Notes: a model not told the origin generated them from the letters alone. A stretch of DNA of 64,000 nt from DASQZT01 sp963728965 (GCA_963728965.1 CAVSMH010000006.1:1984001-2048000); one strand, 5' to 3'. Positions 19,601-28,411 are shown, numbered from the stretch's first letter. Translations and numbers: made by a program.

Positions 19601-21139
19601 GTGAACCCGAAGCTTCGCGTCGCGCTGATCTGCCTGGCGCTGTGTGCCGGCGTGCTGCTCGTATACGGGCAACTCGCAGGCGCCGGCTTCATCAATTTCG
19701 ACGATGACGCCTACGTCTACCAGAACCCGCATGTCCGCGCGGGGCTGACCCGCGCCGGCGTCGTGTGGGCTTTCACGACCTTCGACTTCTTCTATTGGGC
19801 GCCGCTGACGTGGTTGTCCCATATGCTCGACTGCCGGCTGTTTGGGCTCGATGCCGGCCGTCACCATCTGACCAGTGTGATCTGGCACCTGCTGAATGTT
19901 CTGCTGGTATTTTTGTTGTTCCGCCGGATGACCGGCGCGGTATGGCGAAGCGCGTTGGTTGCCGCCCTGTTCGCGCTGCATCCGCTGCGGGTCGAGTCGG
20001 TGAGCTGGATTGCCGAGCGCAAGGATGTGATGAGCGGTTTCTGGCTGCTGGTTACGCTGTGGGCCTACGTGCGCTACACGGACAAACCGTCGAGGGCGCG
20101 CTACGGCATGGTGCTGCTGGCCATGCTGATGGGCTTGATGTCGAAGCCGATGCTGGTGACGGTTCCACTGCTCCTGCTCGCGATCGACTACTGGCCGCTC
20201 CGCCGGCGCGCCATCGCCGAGAAACTGCCGATGGCCATGCTGGCCGCTTTCTCGGCGCTTCTGACCCTGATCGGCCAGCACCGGATGGGAGCCATGGCCA
20301 TGCAGGTTTCGGTTCCGCAACGCCTGGCCAATGCCGTGGTCTCCTACGCCCGCTATCTCGGCAAAACGGTCTGGCCGCAAGACCTGGCGATTCTTTATCC
20401 CTATCCGAAATCAATTCCAGCATGGGAGATCACGGCGGCGGGAGCGCTGGTTGCGGGCATCACCATGGTGGTTGTGCGCCTGCGCCGCTCGCATCCGTAT
20501 CTGGCCGCCGGATGGTGGTGGTTCGCGATCGGGCTGCTCCCCACCACCGGGCTGGTCCAGGTGGGTCGCCAGCCGATGGCCGACCGCTTCAGCTACATTC
20601 CGCTCCTGGGGTTGTTCGCCGCCGCGGTCTGGGGCGTGGCGGGGCTGTTGGGCCGACGGACACGGTTCGCCGCCACGGCCGCCGTGATCGTGCTGGCCGG
20701 CTGCGGCGTCCGCTCCTGGGCGCAGGCGCGTACCTGGCACGACAGCGTCACGGTGTTCTCCCACGCGCTCTTGGTGGTCGAACCCACCGCCACCGCTCAC
20801 CGCAATCTCGGCCTCGCGCTCGAAACCCGCGGCGATCTGGCCGGCGCCCTGGCCCACTATGACGCCGCGGTCCGCATCGACCCCGCAAATTTCGTTGCGC
20901 ACTACAACTACGGAGCCGCACTGCTGGCCCAAGGGCGGCTGGATGAGGCCTCACGCCATCTCACCGAAACCGTGCGCCGGTGCCCCACCTGCGCCGAGCC
21001 CTATTACCGGCTGGGGCAGGTTTCGCTTCGTTCGGGAAACGCGGTGGAAGGCCGGCGATGGTTCACCGAATCTTTGCGTAGAGGACTAGAAGGAGAGCTT
21101 GCCGCAGCGGCGCGCCAGGAACTGGCCGAAGTCCGATAG
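19601..21139 (+). CDS. Polytopic membrane protein with C-terminal TPRs (TMTC / protein O-mannosyltransferase-like)
   Basis: This 512-residue protein starts at a GTG three bases after the preceding stop. The N-terminal ~370 residues hold about ten hydrophobic segments. The first periplasmic loop contains FINFDDDAYVYQNPHV, the acidic motif typical of GT-C glycosyltransferases of the TMTC/PMT kind; HPLRVESVSWIAERKD is also characteristic. Residues ~390-510 form three TPR units (AHRNLGLALETRGDLAGAL, VAHYNYGAALLAQGRL, PYYRLGQVSLRSGN). In eukaryotes TMTC proteins transfer mannose to secreted proteins. Here the substrate could be the co-transcribed secreted protein, but that is inference. Confidence 0.8.
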   Translation: MNPKLRVALICLALCAGVLLVYGQLAGAGFINFDDDAYVYQNPHVRAGLTRAGVVWAFTTFDFFYWAPLTWLSHMLDCRLFGLDAGRHHLTSVIWHLLNVLLVFLLFRRMTGAVWRSALVAALFALHPLRVESVSWIAERKDVMSGFWLLVTLWAYVRYTDKPSRARYGMVLLAMLMGLMSKPMLVTVPLLLLAIDYWPLRRRAIAEKLPMAMLAAFSALLTLIGQHRMGAMAMQVSVPQRLANAVVSYARYLGKTVWPQDLAILYPYPKSIPAWEITAAGALVAGITMVVVRLRRSHPYLAAGWWWFAIGLLPTTGLVQVGRQPMADRFSYIPLLGLFAAAVWGVAGLLGRRTRFAATAAVIVLAGCGVRSWAQARTWHDSVTVFSHALLVVEPTATAHRNLGLALETRGDLAGALAHYDAAVRIDPANFVAHYNYGAALLAQGRLDEASRHLTETVRRCPTCAEPYYRLGQVSLRSGNAVEGRRWFTESLRRGLEGELAAAARQELAEVR

Positions 21140-21186
21140 AGGCGCGGGACGGGGCAGTGAGAGTCGCGGCGCGATGCCGATGGCGC

Positions 21187-22083
21187 TCAGGCTCGGTCGT
21201 CCGGCCGCCAAAACGGCTCCTCGGCGGGGACGAACTGAATGGGGGTGTTGGGGAGGAAGGATTTCAACCACTCCGCACAATATTTCATGCCGGCCTGCTC
21301 CGAGACGACGTGACCCATCAGGATGAGGGCCTTCCGTTTTCCCGCCTCGATGGCATCCTGCGCATATTCGACGAGCTCCCATTCCCGGGCCTCCCCGCCG
21401 ATGAGAAGATCAACGTCCGGCCTGGCCAGCAGCGTGATACCGGGAAACTGGCCGACGTACCCCCAACTCGCCATCACGCGGCTGACCGAGAGCTTGGGAT
21501 CGCCCACGACGCGCAAGGTGCGGATCTTCAACCGGGCTTGAATTTCGCGCGCCAGTTGGCTTAGCGGCGTCGGAGAAAGCCGGAACAGCCGCGGGTTCTG
21601 CGGATCTGCCCGATCCTGCCAGCCGAGTTCCCGCGCCATGCCGAAGGCAATGCCGTCGGGGCGGTGACCGTGCCAGTGATCATGGAAGCGGAACGACACC
21701 ATATCGTTTTTCCGCAGGAAATCGGCCTTGTACAGGTAGACCGGATCGTCTTTGATCGGATCGATTTCGTCCAGGTGAGAGTAGAACGTCGGCTCGTGGG
21801 TGATCACCAGGTTCAAACCGGCGGCGGCCGCGCGCCGCAACACAGGGAGAGTCGCCATCATGGTGGTGGCGATACCTTTCACCGCAGTATCGGGGTTCCC
21901 GGCGATGATGCGGTCGACCGTCTGCTCGCGCCAGGGAATTCCCACGTTGGCCTTGATCCGTCCGACTACGTCGCCGGCGGTGAGGGTCGGCGGCGATGCT
22001 TGCGCCATCCCGCACCCAGCTGATGCCGCGAGGCCCGCGCCCTGAATGAGGATGTCGCGGCGCGGTATCAAACGGAGACGCAT
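21187..22083 (-). CDS. Tat-exported Nif3-like (GTP cyclohydrolase I type 2) family protein
   Basis: The ATG at 22083 has GGGAGG six bases upstream, giving 298 residues. The N-terminus has a twin arginine and hydrophobic stretch (IPRRDILIQGAGLAASAGCG), so export by Tat or retention as a lipoprotein at the Cys is likely; this is unusual because Nif3 proteins are normally cytoplasmic. Family features are NLVITHEPTFYSHLDE, where classical members have HH, and a late GGEAREWELVEYAQD...GHVVSEQAGM segment. The altered THE motif suggests a changed metal site. The reaction of this family is not settled. It is convergent with the TPR gene and alone on its strand. Confidence 0.8.
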   Translation of the reverse strand: MRLRLIPRRDILIQGAGLAASAGCGMAQASPPTLTAGDVVGRIKANVGIPWREQTVDRIIAGNPDTAVKGIATTMMATLPVLRRAAAAGLNLVITHEPTFYSHLDEIDPIKDDPVYLYKADFLRKNDMVSFRFHDHWHGHRPDGIAFGMARELGWQDRADPQNPRLFRLSPTPLSQLAREIQARLKIRTLRVVGDPKLSVSRVMASWGYVGQFPGITLLARPDVDLLIGGEAREWELVEYAQDAIEAGKRKALILMGHVVSEQAGMKYCAEWLKSFLPNTPIQFVPAEEPFWRPDDRA

Positions 22084-22261
22084 GGGGGACCTCCCGAGAG
22101 ACTCAAGTATATCCGCCATTCGGGCCGTGCGGGGATGGACGCTGACCCGATCCCTCCGCGTCTCCTTCAATGGTCGCCGAACTCGACGCGGTGTGGGCAG
22201 CGCGCAAGTGCAAACGGGTGGAAATGGGCCGGACCGTGATGGACGCCCCGGCCTCGGACCT

Positions 22262-23011
22262 TCAGTACCGCGTGGCCATGGGGCGCAGCGGGATCGGGAA
22301 CCGCGCGGGCGGCTCGGGACGTGTCTCTACCGGGCGCTCGAGTACCAGCGACCGCAGCCCGGGCATCGCTCCCGGCCCGGTCCGCTGCCCCTTCTCGTTC
22401 ACCGGGAGCTGGCCGGTCGTCAGGTTCTTCAGGCCGAACAGCGCCAACTCGAACCGATCCTTCACCCCAACCTTCTGGAAAAGCCGCGAAAGGTAGACTT
22501 TCACCGTCCCTTCCGAGATCATCAGGGTGGTGGCGATCTCTTTGTTCTTCAGGCCCTGCGACAGGAGACTCACCAGTTGCCCCTCGCGCTGCGTCAAAGC
22601 CACCCGGCGCGCACACAGGAAACTGTCAGTCAGCGCCTTCTCAAACCACAGCTCGCCTGCCTGGACCTTCTGTAGACATTTCACCTGCAGATCGGTGGGA
22701 AGGGTCTTGCGCAAAATCCCTCTCACACCCAGGCCCATGGCCTGGAATGCCAGCTCGGTCGAAATCGTGTTGACCCACATCACAATCTTGCAGGCCATCA
22801 TGGCGTGTTTGAGCTCGCTCAGCACCGCAAACGTGACTTCCTGCGTCAGGTCCAGCAAAACGAGGTCGGGAGCGCCCAACGCCACCTGCTCCAGGACACC
22901 CGCTATTGTGCAGCACGTGGGCAGTAACTCGAAACCTTCCACCTGCCGCAGCACCGATTCCAGGCCCTTCGCCAGAATCGGTTCATCACTGTAGAGAAGA
23001 ATACGCGTCAT
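22262..23011 (-). CDS. NarL/FixJ-type response regulator with LuxR DNA-binding domain
   Basis: The 249-residue protein has an N-terminal receiver: acidic YSDEP near residue 10, phospho-acceptor D in PDLVLLDLTQ near 54 and a conserved K in GILRKTLP near 104. A LuxR helix-turn-helix follows (LTQREGQLVSLLSQGLKNKEIA ... SEGTVKVYLSRLFQKVGV, residues ~140-195). A ~50-residue Pro/Arg-rich tail is atypical. No histidine kinase is adjacent. A good sigma-70 promoter lies at 23105-23133. It is divergent from the PilZ gene and Tad locus, so it may control pilus genes, which is inference from position. Confidence 0.88.
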   Translation of the reverse strand: MTRILLYSDEPILAKGLESVLRQVEGFELLPTCCTIAGVLEQVALGAPDLVLLDLTQEVTFAVLSELKHAMMACKIVMWVNTISTELAFQAMGLGVRGILRKTLPTDLQVKCLQKVQAGELWFEKALTDSFLCARRVALTQREGQLVSLLSQGLKNKEIATTLMISEGTVKVYLSRLFQKVGVKDRFELALFGLKNLTTGQLPVNEKGQRTGPGAMPGLRSLVLERPVETRPEPPARFPIPLRPMATRY

Positions 23012-23478
23012 TAGTAGTTTCCTTTCGAGCCATCTCGCGGTCCAATCCGCCTGCGCGGCGTGGGCTCGCGGTGAGAATGTCGTCTCGCTAAGGGATCTTT
23101 AGGGATTTTCCGATGTTTTTGTCTTATTGTCAACGGATATTACGCGTAAATAGCCAGACAATTTTCCATAATTATCTGCTATTTCCGAATTCAATTGGAT
23201 CGCTATAAATGCATTTGTAATCTTGAAGATACGCTGGCTACCTGGAGATTATGAGAGTACTAGTATTCGCAATACACAGGGTTTACTATCTGTCAATAAC
23301 CCTACCGGGATATCCCTAGGATCCTGCTGCCGGACCGTCACCTTTGCGGGCGTTTTTCTGCCGCCGGATCGCGCCCGTCGCTTGCTAATAACCTTCGGGA
23401 ACAAGAGTCTATAGTCCATTTACGATATTGATACCGCTGGGCTTGGGGCGCTAAATTCGCCATGTCGAAGCCAAGCAG
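23012..23478. other. 467-bp AT-rich divergent intergenic region
   Basis: This region separates the response regulator (minus) from the PilZ/Tad genes (plus) and is markedly richer in A/T than its surroundings. It contains the minus-strand promoter at 23105-23133, the palindrome GGGATATCCC (23307-23316) inside a longer imperfect one flanked by CCTA/TAGG, and a TATAGT at 23410-23415 that could be a -10 for the PilZ gene, although no matching -35 stands at the right distance. A 63-codon open frame at 23223-23414 has no ribosome binding site and I do not call it. Confidence 0.5.
23105..23133 (-). promoter_or_regulatory. Sigma-70 promoter for the response regulator
   Basis: On the minus strand TTGACA (23128-23133, perfect -35) is followed after exactly 17 bp by GAAAAT (23105-23110, 4 of 6 -10 matches). 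It predicts a start near 23098 and a leader of about 87 nt before the ATG at 23011. Confidence 0.6.
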
Positions 23479-23865
23479 ATGAAAAACATTAACCGGCGCG
23501 AAAGTCCGCGAATTGAAATCAAACTTCGCTGCCACGTCACGTCGCCAGCGCTGTGGGCGCATAACGCAATAGTGACGGAAAACATCAGCAGAAGCGGGCT
23601 TTTGATCGGCTGGAGGGGCGATGGGGCGCCTCTGTCCCTGCCGTCGGTGGGGCAGATCGTGACCGTGGAAGTCGAGCTTCCCGCCAATCATGGCTTCGGC
23701 CAGAAGTGCATCCATTGCCAGGGCACCGTGACGCGGGTCTCGCAGGCGGACGTGGACAACCCGAAGGTCGCGCTCCAGGTCAATTACATGGACTTCCGCT
23801 CGTTCCACGACCGGCTCCGGGCCATGGAGAACGCGCAGCCGGCATTGAACTCCTGGATGGCTTAA
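23479..23865 (+). CDS. PilZ domain protein (cyclic di-GMP binding)
   Basis: The 128-residue protein consists almost wholly of one PilZ domain. The N-terminal RRESPRIEIKLRC gives the RxxxR arm that clamps cyclic di-GMP. TENISRSGLLIGW supplies the [D/N]xSxxG motif, here with N. The remaining beta-barrel strands (IVTVEVELP, CQGTVTRVS, KVALQVNYMDF) follow. It has no output domain, so it probably acts by binding a partner. Four bases separate it from the membrane protein that follows, and the Tad genes lie beyond, so cyclic di-GMP control of pilus biogenesis is a reasonable inference. Confidence 0.9.
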   Translation: MKNINRRESPRIEIKLRCHVTSPALWAHNAIVTENISRSGLLIGWRGDGAPLSLPSVGQIVTVEVELPANHGFGQKCIHCQGTVTRVSQADVDNPKVALQVNYMDFRSFHDRLRAMENAQPALNSWMA

Positions 23866-23869
23866 CCCT

Positions 23870-25546
23870 ATGCAATCGCCACGCGCCCCCTTTCTGCTCC
23901 GCCTGCTGCCGTCCCTGGCGGATTTTGCGTTTCTGGCGCCCGTGGTTTTTCTTTTCTGCCGGCTTGACGGGTTAAAGGTCCTCCTTAGCGATTGCGATAC
24001 CGGGTGGCATATCCGCACCGGCCAGTGGATTCTGGCCCAGCACGCCGTGCCGTCGCGCGATTTCTTTTCTTTTTCGAAACCAGGCGATCCCTGGTACGCC
24101 TGGGAATGGCTCGCCGATGTGATTTTCGCGTGGCTGAATGCGCTCGGCGGACTCAAGGCTGTCGCCATTTTCGCCATCATCCTGCTGTCACTGGTCTCGC
24201 TGCTGCTGTTCCGTCTTCTGCGGCGGAAGAGCAACGTCTTCGTGGCCTTCGCCATCGCTATCTGGGCCGGGGTCACCTGCTCCATTCATTGGCTGGCCCG
24301 GCCGCACCTGTTTACGCTGCTGTTCCTGGTGCTGTTCTGCTCCGCGCTGGAGCGCATGCGTGAAGGACGCAGCCGGGCCGCGGGCATCCCCTACGTCATT
24401 CTGCTGCCGGCGGCCATGCTGATCTGGACCAATCTGCACGGCGCGTTCTTCGTGGGCATCTTCCTGGTGGCGGCCTACGGGGCAGGGGAGCTGCTGCCGG
24501 CGCTGCTGCTGGCGACGGCCGGCGGTTGCTGGGCGGGGTGGCGCCGGGCGCGCATCTTCGCGATCGCCGCGGCGGGGTGCCTGGCGGCCAGCCTCGTCAA
24601 TCCCTATACCTATCACCTGCATGTGCACCTGGTCAGCTACTTGCGCGACCCGTTCATGGCCGAGCACATCACCGAGTACCTCACGCTCAGCTTCCGGCAT
24701 CCCATGGCCACGCTGTTCGAAGCCATGCTGATTCTGTCGGTGGCGGTGATCGCCTGGAGCGTATCGCGGGGCCGCTTCACCGAAGCCGCGGTGATGCTGG
24801 GATGCGCCCACGCCGCGCTGTTGGCCAGCCGCAATATTCCGATTTTCATGCTTGCCGCCGCGCCGCTGGTGGCCGCTTCGGCCGAGGAGTGGATCGAACG
24901 CCTGCCCGGTTCGAGCGCCGCCCTCTGGCTGCGGCGCGCGGTGAGCGCCTTCCATGCCGCCGCGGCGCGCACCGCCCAAACCGAAGCCGTCGGCCGGTGG
25001 CACCTGGTCAGCGCGGCCGGCCTGCTGTTGGTGGTCGCGCTCATCTGGGCCCCGAATCCGCCCGCCCGCTTCCGTGCCGAGTTCGATCCCGCCAGCCATC
25101 CTGCCGGCGCGCTGGCCACACTCCGCGGCATGCCGGGCGCTCGCATTTTCACCCACGACCAATGGGGCGGCTACCTTATCTGGAGCCTCTACCCGACCCA
25201 CCAGGTGTTCGTGGACGGCCGCACCGATTTCTACGGCACCACCTTCGACCGCCAGTACATCGACGTGTTGAACGTGTGCCACGACTGGGAGCGAATTTTG
25301 AACCGCTATGGAGTAGACACGATTTTGATGCCCCCGGGGGCGGCCCTCACCGGGGCCTTGAAGGAATCCAGCCGCTGGCGTGTCGTCTATGACGACGGCG
25401 TCTCGCTGGTCTTCCGCCCCGCCGCCAGGCCGGGGGATCTAACGGTTTCCGCCGCCGATGTGGACGGCGGAGAAGGCCGTGACCGCAAGGTCACGGGAAC
25501 TCAGGTAAGTGATCGATCAATCACAGCAAATAACCCGAGAACATAG
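23870..25546 (+). CDS. Polytopic membrane protein, GT-C glycosyltransferase-like
   Basis: The 558-residue protein has roughly ten hydrophobic segments up to residue ~400, then a soluble periplasmic part. The first loop carries DCDTGWHIRTGQWIL and FSFSKPGDPWYAWEWLADV, resembling the acidic-motif first loop of GT-C enzymes and of many uncharacterised acidobacterial membrane proteins. The soluble part has FTHDQWGGYLIWSLYPTHQVFVDGR, a pattern common at the C-terminus of such proteins. It sits between the PilZ gene (4-bp gap) and the pilin gene, so modification of pilin or of a surface glycan is possible. No sugar donor can be assigned. Confidence 0.7.
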   Translation: MQSPRAPFLLRLLPSLADFAFLAPVVFLFCRLDGLKVLLSDCDTGWHIRTGQWILAQHAVPSRDFFSFSKPGDPWYAWEWLADVIFAWLNALGGLKAVAIFAIILLSLVSLLLFRLLRRKSNVFVAFAIAIWAGVTCSIHWLARPHLFTLLFLVLFCSALERMREGRSRAAGIPYVILLPAAMLIWTNLHGAFFVGIFLVAAYGAGELLPALLLATAGGCWAGWRRARIFAIAAAGCLAASLVNPYTYHLHVHLVSYLRDPFMAEHITEYLTLSFRHPMATLFEAMLILSVAVIAWSVSRGRFTEAAVMLGCAHAALLASRNIPIFMLAAAPLVAASAEEWIERLPGSSAALWLRRAVSAFHAAAARTAQTEAVGRWHLVSAAGLLLVVALIWAPNPPARFRAEFDPASHPAGALATLRGMPGARIFTHDQWGGYLIWSLYPTHQVFVDGRTDFYGTTFDRQYIDVLNVCHDWERILNRYGVDTILMPPGAALTGALKESSRWRVVYDDGVSLVFRPAARPGDLTVSAADVDGGEGRDRKVTGTQVSDRSITANNPRT

Positions 25547-25558
25547 GAGCGAAACACA

Positions 25559-25750
25559 ATGACGTTTTTGCGCAATCTCTGGAACGATGATCAGGGCCAG
25601 GACCTCATTGAATACACCCTGCTCATGGCGTTTGTGGCGCTGGCTTCGGCCGCCCTCTTCCTGGGCGCCGGCGGCAGCATCAAGAGCATCTGGACAACGA
25701 CCAACACGCAACTGGCAAATGCGGCCACGTCCGCCGGCGGCGGGAGCTAG
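25559..25750 (+). CDS. flp: Flp/Fap-type class IVb pilin (prepilin)
   Basis: This 63-residue prepilin has AGGAG before the ATG. The leader ends at G13 and the class IVb processing motif G-QDLI-EY is intact (G followed by four residues, then Glu-Tyr), so cleavage after G13 would give a ~50-residue pilin. The hydrophobic helix (TLLMAFVALASAALFLGAG) follows. It is the structural subunit of the Tad/Flp pilus encoded immediately downstream. Two hairpins lie between it and cpaB, which probably let pilin mRNA accumulate above the assembly genes. There is no second flp copy in the window. Confidence 0.92.
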   Translation: MTFLRNLWNDDQGQDLIEYTLLMAFVALASAALFLGAGGSIKSIWTTTNTQLANAATSAGGGS

Positions 25751-25760
25751 ACGCCAGTAG

Positions 25761-25799
25761 CGGGCGTGCCGGCTAGCCGATTGTGGTCCGGCATGCCCG
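25761..25799 (+). other. 12-bp stem-loop directly after the pilin gene
   Basis: CGGGCGTGCCGG (25761-25772) pairs with CCGGCATGCCCG (25788-25799) with a single G-U, starting 11 bp after the pilin stop. No T-run follows. It may stabilise the pilin mRNA or cause partial termination. Confidence 0.5.
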
Positions 25800-25856
25800 G
25801 CCCGGACACGGTCTCTCCGGGATGATCCGAGTGTGACTGCGGGACTGTAAACAGAG

Positions 25857-25901
25857 CCGCAACGCGCAAATGGCGCCTCTCGTTCTGGAGGCGCGTTGCG
25901 G
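25857..25901 (+). other. Alternative-pairing RNA hairpin between flp and cpaB
   Basis: CCGCAACGCGC (25857-25867) can pair perfectly with GCGCGTTGCGG (25891-25901). Alternatively GCGCCTC (25873-25879) pairs with GAGGCGC (25888-25894) while CCGCAAC pairs with GTTGCGG. The two forms share bases and exclude one another in part, as in a switchable leader. It lies 78 bp upstream of the cpaB start. No known riboswitch class is recognised. Confidence 0.4.
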
Positions 25902-25978
25902 CATCACCGATACGCTGGGCCTTCCACCGGCAGCCCCGGTTCGTGCTCGATGGCGTGCGGAATTCATGGGGAACGGAA

Positions 25979-26851
25979 ATGAATAAACGATTTGTTGGGG
26001 TTCTGGCTTTTGCATTTGTCGTAGCATCGATCGCAAGCTTGTTGTTGTACCGCTTGCTGATCAATCGCCCACCGGCGGCTAAAGCGGCTCAAGCCTCGGT
26101 GCAGATCGCCCTGGCAGCGCGCAACATCGACGTGGGAACCGTCCTCAAGGAAGATGACGTCCGTCTTGCGGACTGGCCCGGCGGCGTCCCGGCCGGTGCC
26201 ATCGTAAAAGTCCAGGACGCTCTGGGTCGCGGCGTCACCACCCCCATCTACGCCAAGGAGCCGATTATTGAATCGCGGTTGGCGCCCAAGGGCGCCGGCG
26301 GCGGACTGGCCGCCACGATTCCCCCCGGAATGCGGGCCGTGGCCGTTCGGGTCAACGAAGTCGTCGGCGTGGCCGGGTTCGTCGTACCCGGCATGCGGAT
26401 CGACGTCCTGATCTCCGGCAACAAGCCCGGCGCGAGCAGCGCCCAGGGCACATTGACCCGAACCCTGCTGCAAAACCTCGAGGTCTTGTCGGCGGGACAG
26501 GACTTCAAGAAAGATGCCGAGGGTAAGCCAGTGATGGTCCAGGTCGTCAACCTGCTCGTCACGCCGGAACAGGCCGAGCAACTCAGCCTCGCCTCCAACA
26601 TGACTACTATTCAGCTCGTCCTTCGCAATCCCCTCGATCGCGAAATCGCCAAGACTCCCGGCACCGCCTTGAGCTACCTGTTTGCCGGCGGCAGGCCCCA
26701 GCCGGAGGTGGCTCCGCGACCGCGGGCCGAAGCTCCCCGGCCGCCCGCGCCGGTGGTCGTGCCCCCCAAAAAGGAGCAGTTCGTCATGGAAATCATCCAG
26801 GGAAACAAGAAGGCTGAGCAGAAATTCGAAAGCGCCGGGGAGGGTAAGTAG
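25979..26851 (+). CDS. cpaB: Tad pilus assembly protein CpaB/RcpC
   Basis: The 290-residue protein has an N-terminal membrane anchor (MNKRFVGVLAFAFVVASIASLLLYRLL). It is followed by the SAF domain (LAARNIDVGTVLKEDDVRLADWP ... GRGVTTPIYAKEPIIESRL) and the RcpC/CpaB region (AATIPPGMRAVAVRVNEVVGVAGFVVPGMRIDVL). RcpC/CpaB sits in the periplasm beside the secretin and may contact peptidoglycan. The last ~60 residues are Pro/Arg/Lys-rich. The ATG at 25979 is preferred over an upstream in-frame ATG because it begins the anchor. The stop directly abuts the cpaC GTG. Confidence 0.92.
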   Translation: MNKRFVGVLAFAFVVASIASLLLYRLLINRPPAAKAAQASVQIALAARNIDVGTVLKEDDVRLADWPGGVPAGAIVKVQDALGRGVTTPIYAKEPIIESRLAPKGAGGGLAATIPPGMRAVAVRVNEVVGVAGFVVPGMRIDVLISGNKPGASSAQGTLTRTLLQNLEVLSAGQDFKKDAEGKPVMVQVVNLLVTPEQAEQLSLASNMTTIQLVLRNPLDREIAKTPGTALSYLFAGGRPQPEVAPRPRAEAPRPPAPVVVPPKKEQFVMEIIQGNKKAEQKFESAGEGK

Positions 26852-28411
26852 GTGTCACCTTTTCGTCAAGCTGTAACGATCCTGGTACTGGCAGCCTGCG
26901 GCTCGCTGCTGAGTTACCGCCCGGTACTGGCTGCCGACGCCGCTTTGCCGTCCGCGCAGACTCCTGGTGTCAGCCAGGTACAGAGCGGCAGTGGCTCGAC
27001 CTCCCGCCTGGTCGTGACGGTCGGCAAGTCCCTCATCATCGACAGCCCTTTGAATATCGTGCGCGTGAATATCTCCAATGGCGATATCGCCGAGGCGGTC
27101 GCCGTCAATCCGCGGGAAGTCCTCATCAACGGCAAACAGCCGGGCGAGACCTCGCTCATCGTATGGCAGCAGAGCGGCACACGCCTGGTGTATGATCTCA
27201 CCGTCCGCATGAGCTCCGCCCGCCTCGAAGCCGTGCGTCAGCAGATCGGCCGCGATTTTCCGGATGAGAACATCAATGTCACTTTCGAAAACGAAGCCGC
27301 GTTCGTGCGCGGCACGGTCAAGGATGTTACTTCCGCCGAACGCATCATGGCCATCGCCGCCACGCTCGGCAAAGCCGTCAACCTGTTGCGCGTCGAAGTC
27401 CCGCCCATGGAGCAGCAGGTGCTTTTGCAGGTCCGCTTCGCCAACGTGGACCGCTCCGCCAGTACCGAGCTGGGACTGAACCTGTGGAACGGGTCCTTCA
27501 ACCAGCAGACTTCGCTCGGCACGGGCGCCGCGCTCTATCCGGACGACAAGGGCAAATTCCCCGTGGGGCAGGCCGTCAATCTCCTTCTGCTCCGCCCGGA
27601 TATCAACCTGGTGGCCGAAATCCAGGCCCTGCAAGCCAAACGTGCGCTCGAGATGTTGGCCGAACCCAACCTCCTGGCCATCAGCGGAGAACAGGCCAGC
27701 TTCCTGGCCGGTGGGGAGTTCCCGTTCCCCATGGTGCAGCCCGGCCAGAACGGCGCCGCCATCAGCATCATGTGGCGTGAATATGGCATCCGCCTCAACT
27801 TCCAGCCCAACATCACGCCGCGCGGCACCATCCGCCTCAAGGTTGCGCCCGAAGTCAGCTCGCTCGACTACACCAATTCGGTGACCGTCATGGGCGTGAC
27901 CGTGCCTGGCCTTTCTTCGCGCCGCGTGCAGACCGAGGTGGAGCTGGAGAGCGGGCAGAGTTTCGTGATTGCGGGCCTGCTCGACAACCAGGCCACGGAG
28001 AGCTTTTCGAGAGTCCCGGGTATCAGCAGCATTCCCGTATTGGGCAAGCTCTTTCAGAGCAAGATCGTTTCCCGCAACAGCGGCGAATTGCTGGTCATCA
28101 TCACTCCCGAAGTGGTGAAGCCCATCCCCGCCGGCCAGAAGCCGCCGGAGCTTAAATTCCCGTCGCCGTTCTTGCAAACCGGCGTCACCGAAGCGCCGCG
28201 CCAGCCGGGCCTCGACAAGACCGGCCCGGTGCCCGTCAAACCGCCGGTAGACAGCGTGCCTTACGAGCAACTGGTGCAGCCCAAGACCGGCCAGCCGGGC
28301 ATTAACCCGTTGCCGGCCGCCGCCGCGCCGGGAGGCTATTCCAGTGCCGCTGCCCCGCCCGCCCCAAGCCAGGCGCCGCCCGCAGCGGTACCCCCGCAAG
28401 GCGGCAAATAA
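26852..28411 (+). CDS. cpaC: Tad pilus secretin CpaC/RcpA
   Basis: The 519-residue protein starts at a GTG directly after the cpaB stop. A signal peptide (MSPFRQAVTILVLAACGSLL...VLAADA) is followed by the pilus-secretin N-domain (VTVGKSLIIDSPLNIVRV), a BON-like domain (~95-170) and the secretin domain (~230-430) with LEMLAEPNLLAISGEQASFL, FLAGGEFPFPM, and the signature VPGLSSRRVQTEVELESGQSFVIAGLL...SRVPGISSIPVLGKLF. It forms the outer-membrane channel of the pilus. The ~75-residue Pro/Ala/Gly-rich tail is an unusual extension. No pilotin gene is evident. Confidence 0.95.
   Translation: MSPFRQAVTILVLAACGSLLSYRPVLAADAALPSAQTPGVSQVQSGSGSTSRLVVTVGKSLIIDSPLNIVRVNISNGDIAEAVAVNPREVLINGKQPGETSLIVWQQSGTRLVYDLTVRMSSARLEAVRQQIGRDFPDENINVTFENEAAFVRGTVKDVTSAERIMAIAATLGKAVNLLRVEVPPMEQQVLLQVRFANVDRSASTELGLNLWNGSFNQQTSLGTGAALYPDDKGKFPVGQAVNLLLLRPDINLVAEIQALQAKRALEMLAEPNLLAISGEQASFLAGGEFPFPMVQPGQNGAAISIMWREYGIRLNFQPNITPRGTIRLKVAPEVSSLDYTNSVTVMGVTVPGLSSRRVQTEVELESGQSFVIAGLLDNQATESFSRVPGISSIPVLGKLFQSKIVSRNSGELLVIITPEVVKPIPAGQKPPELKFPSPFLQTGVTEAPRQPGLDKTGPVPVKPPVDSVPYEQLVQPKTGQPGINPLPAAAAPGGYSSAAAPPAPSQAPPAAVPPQGGK

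Noticed and set aside
23223..23414. 63-codon frame in the divergent region before the PilZ gene
   Set aside because: AT-rich, no ribosome binding site, no domain; the region is better read as regulatory DNA.
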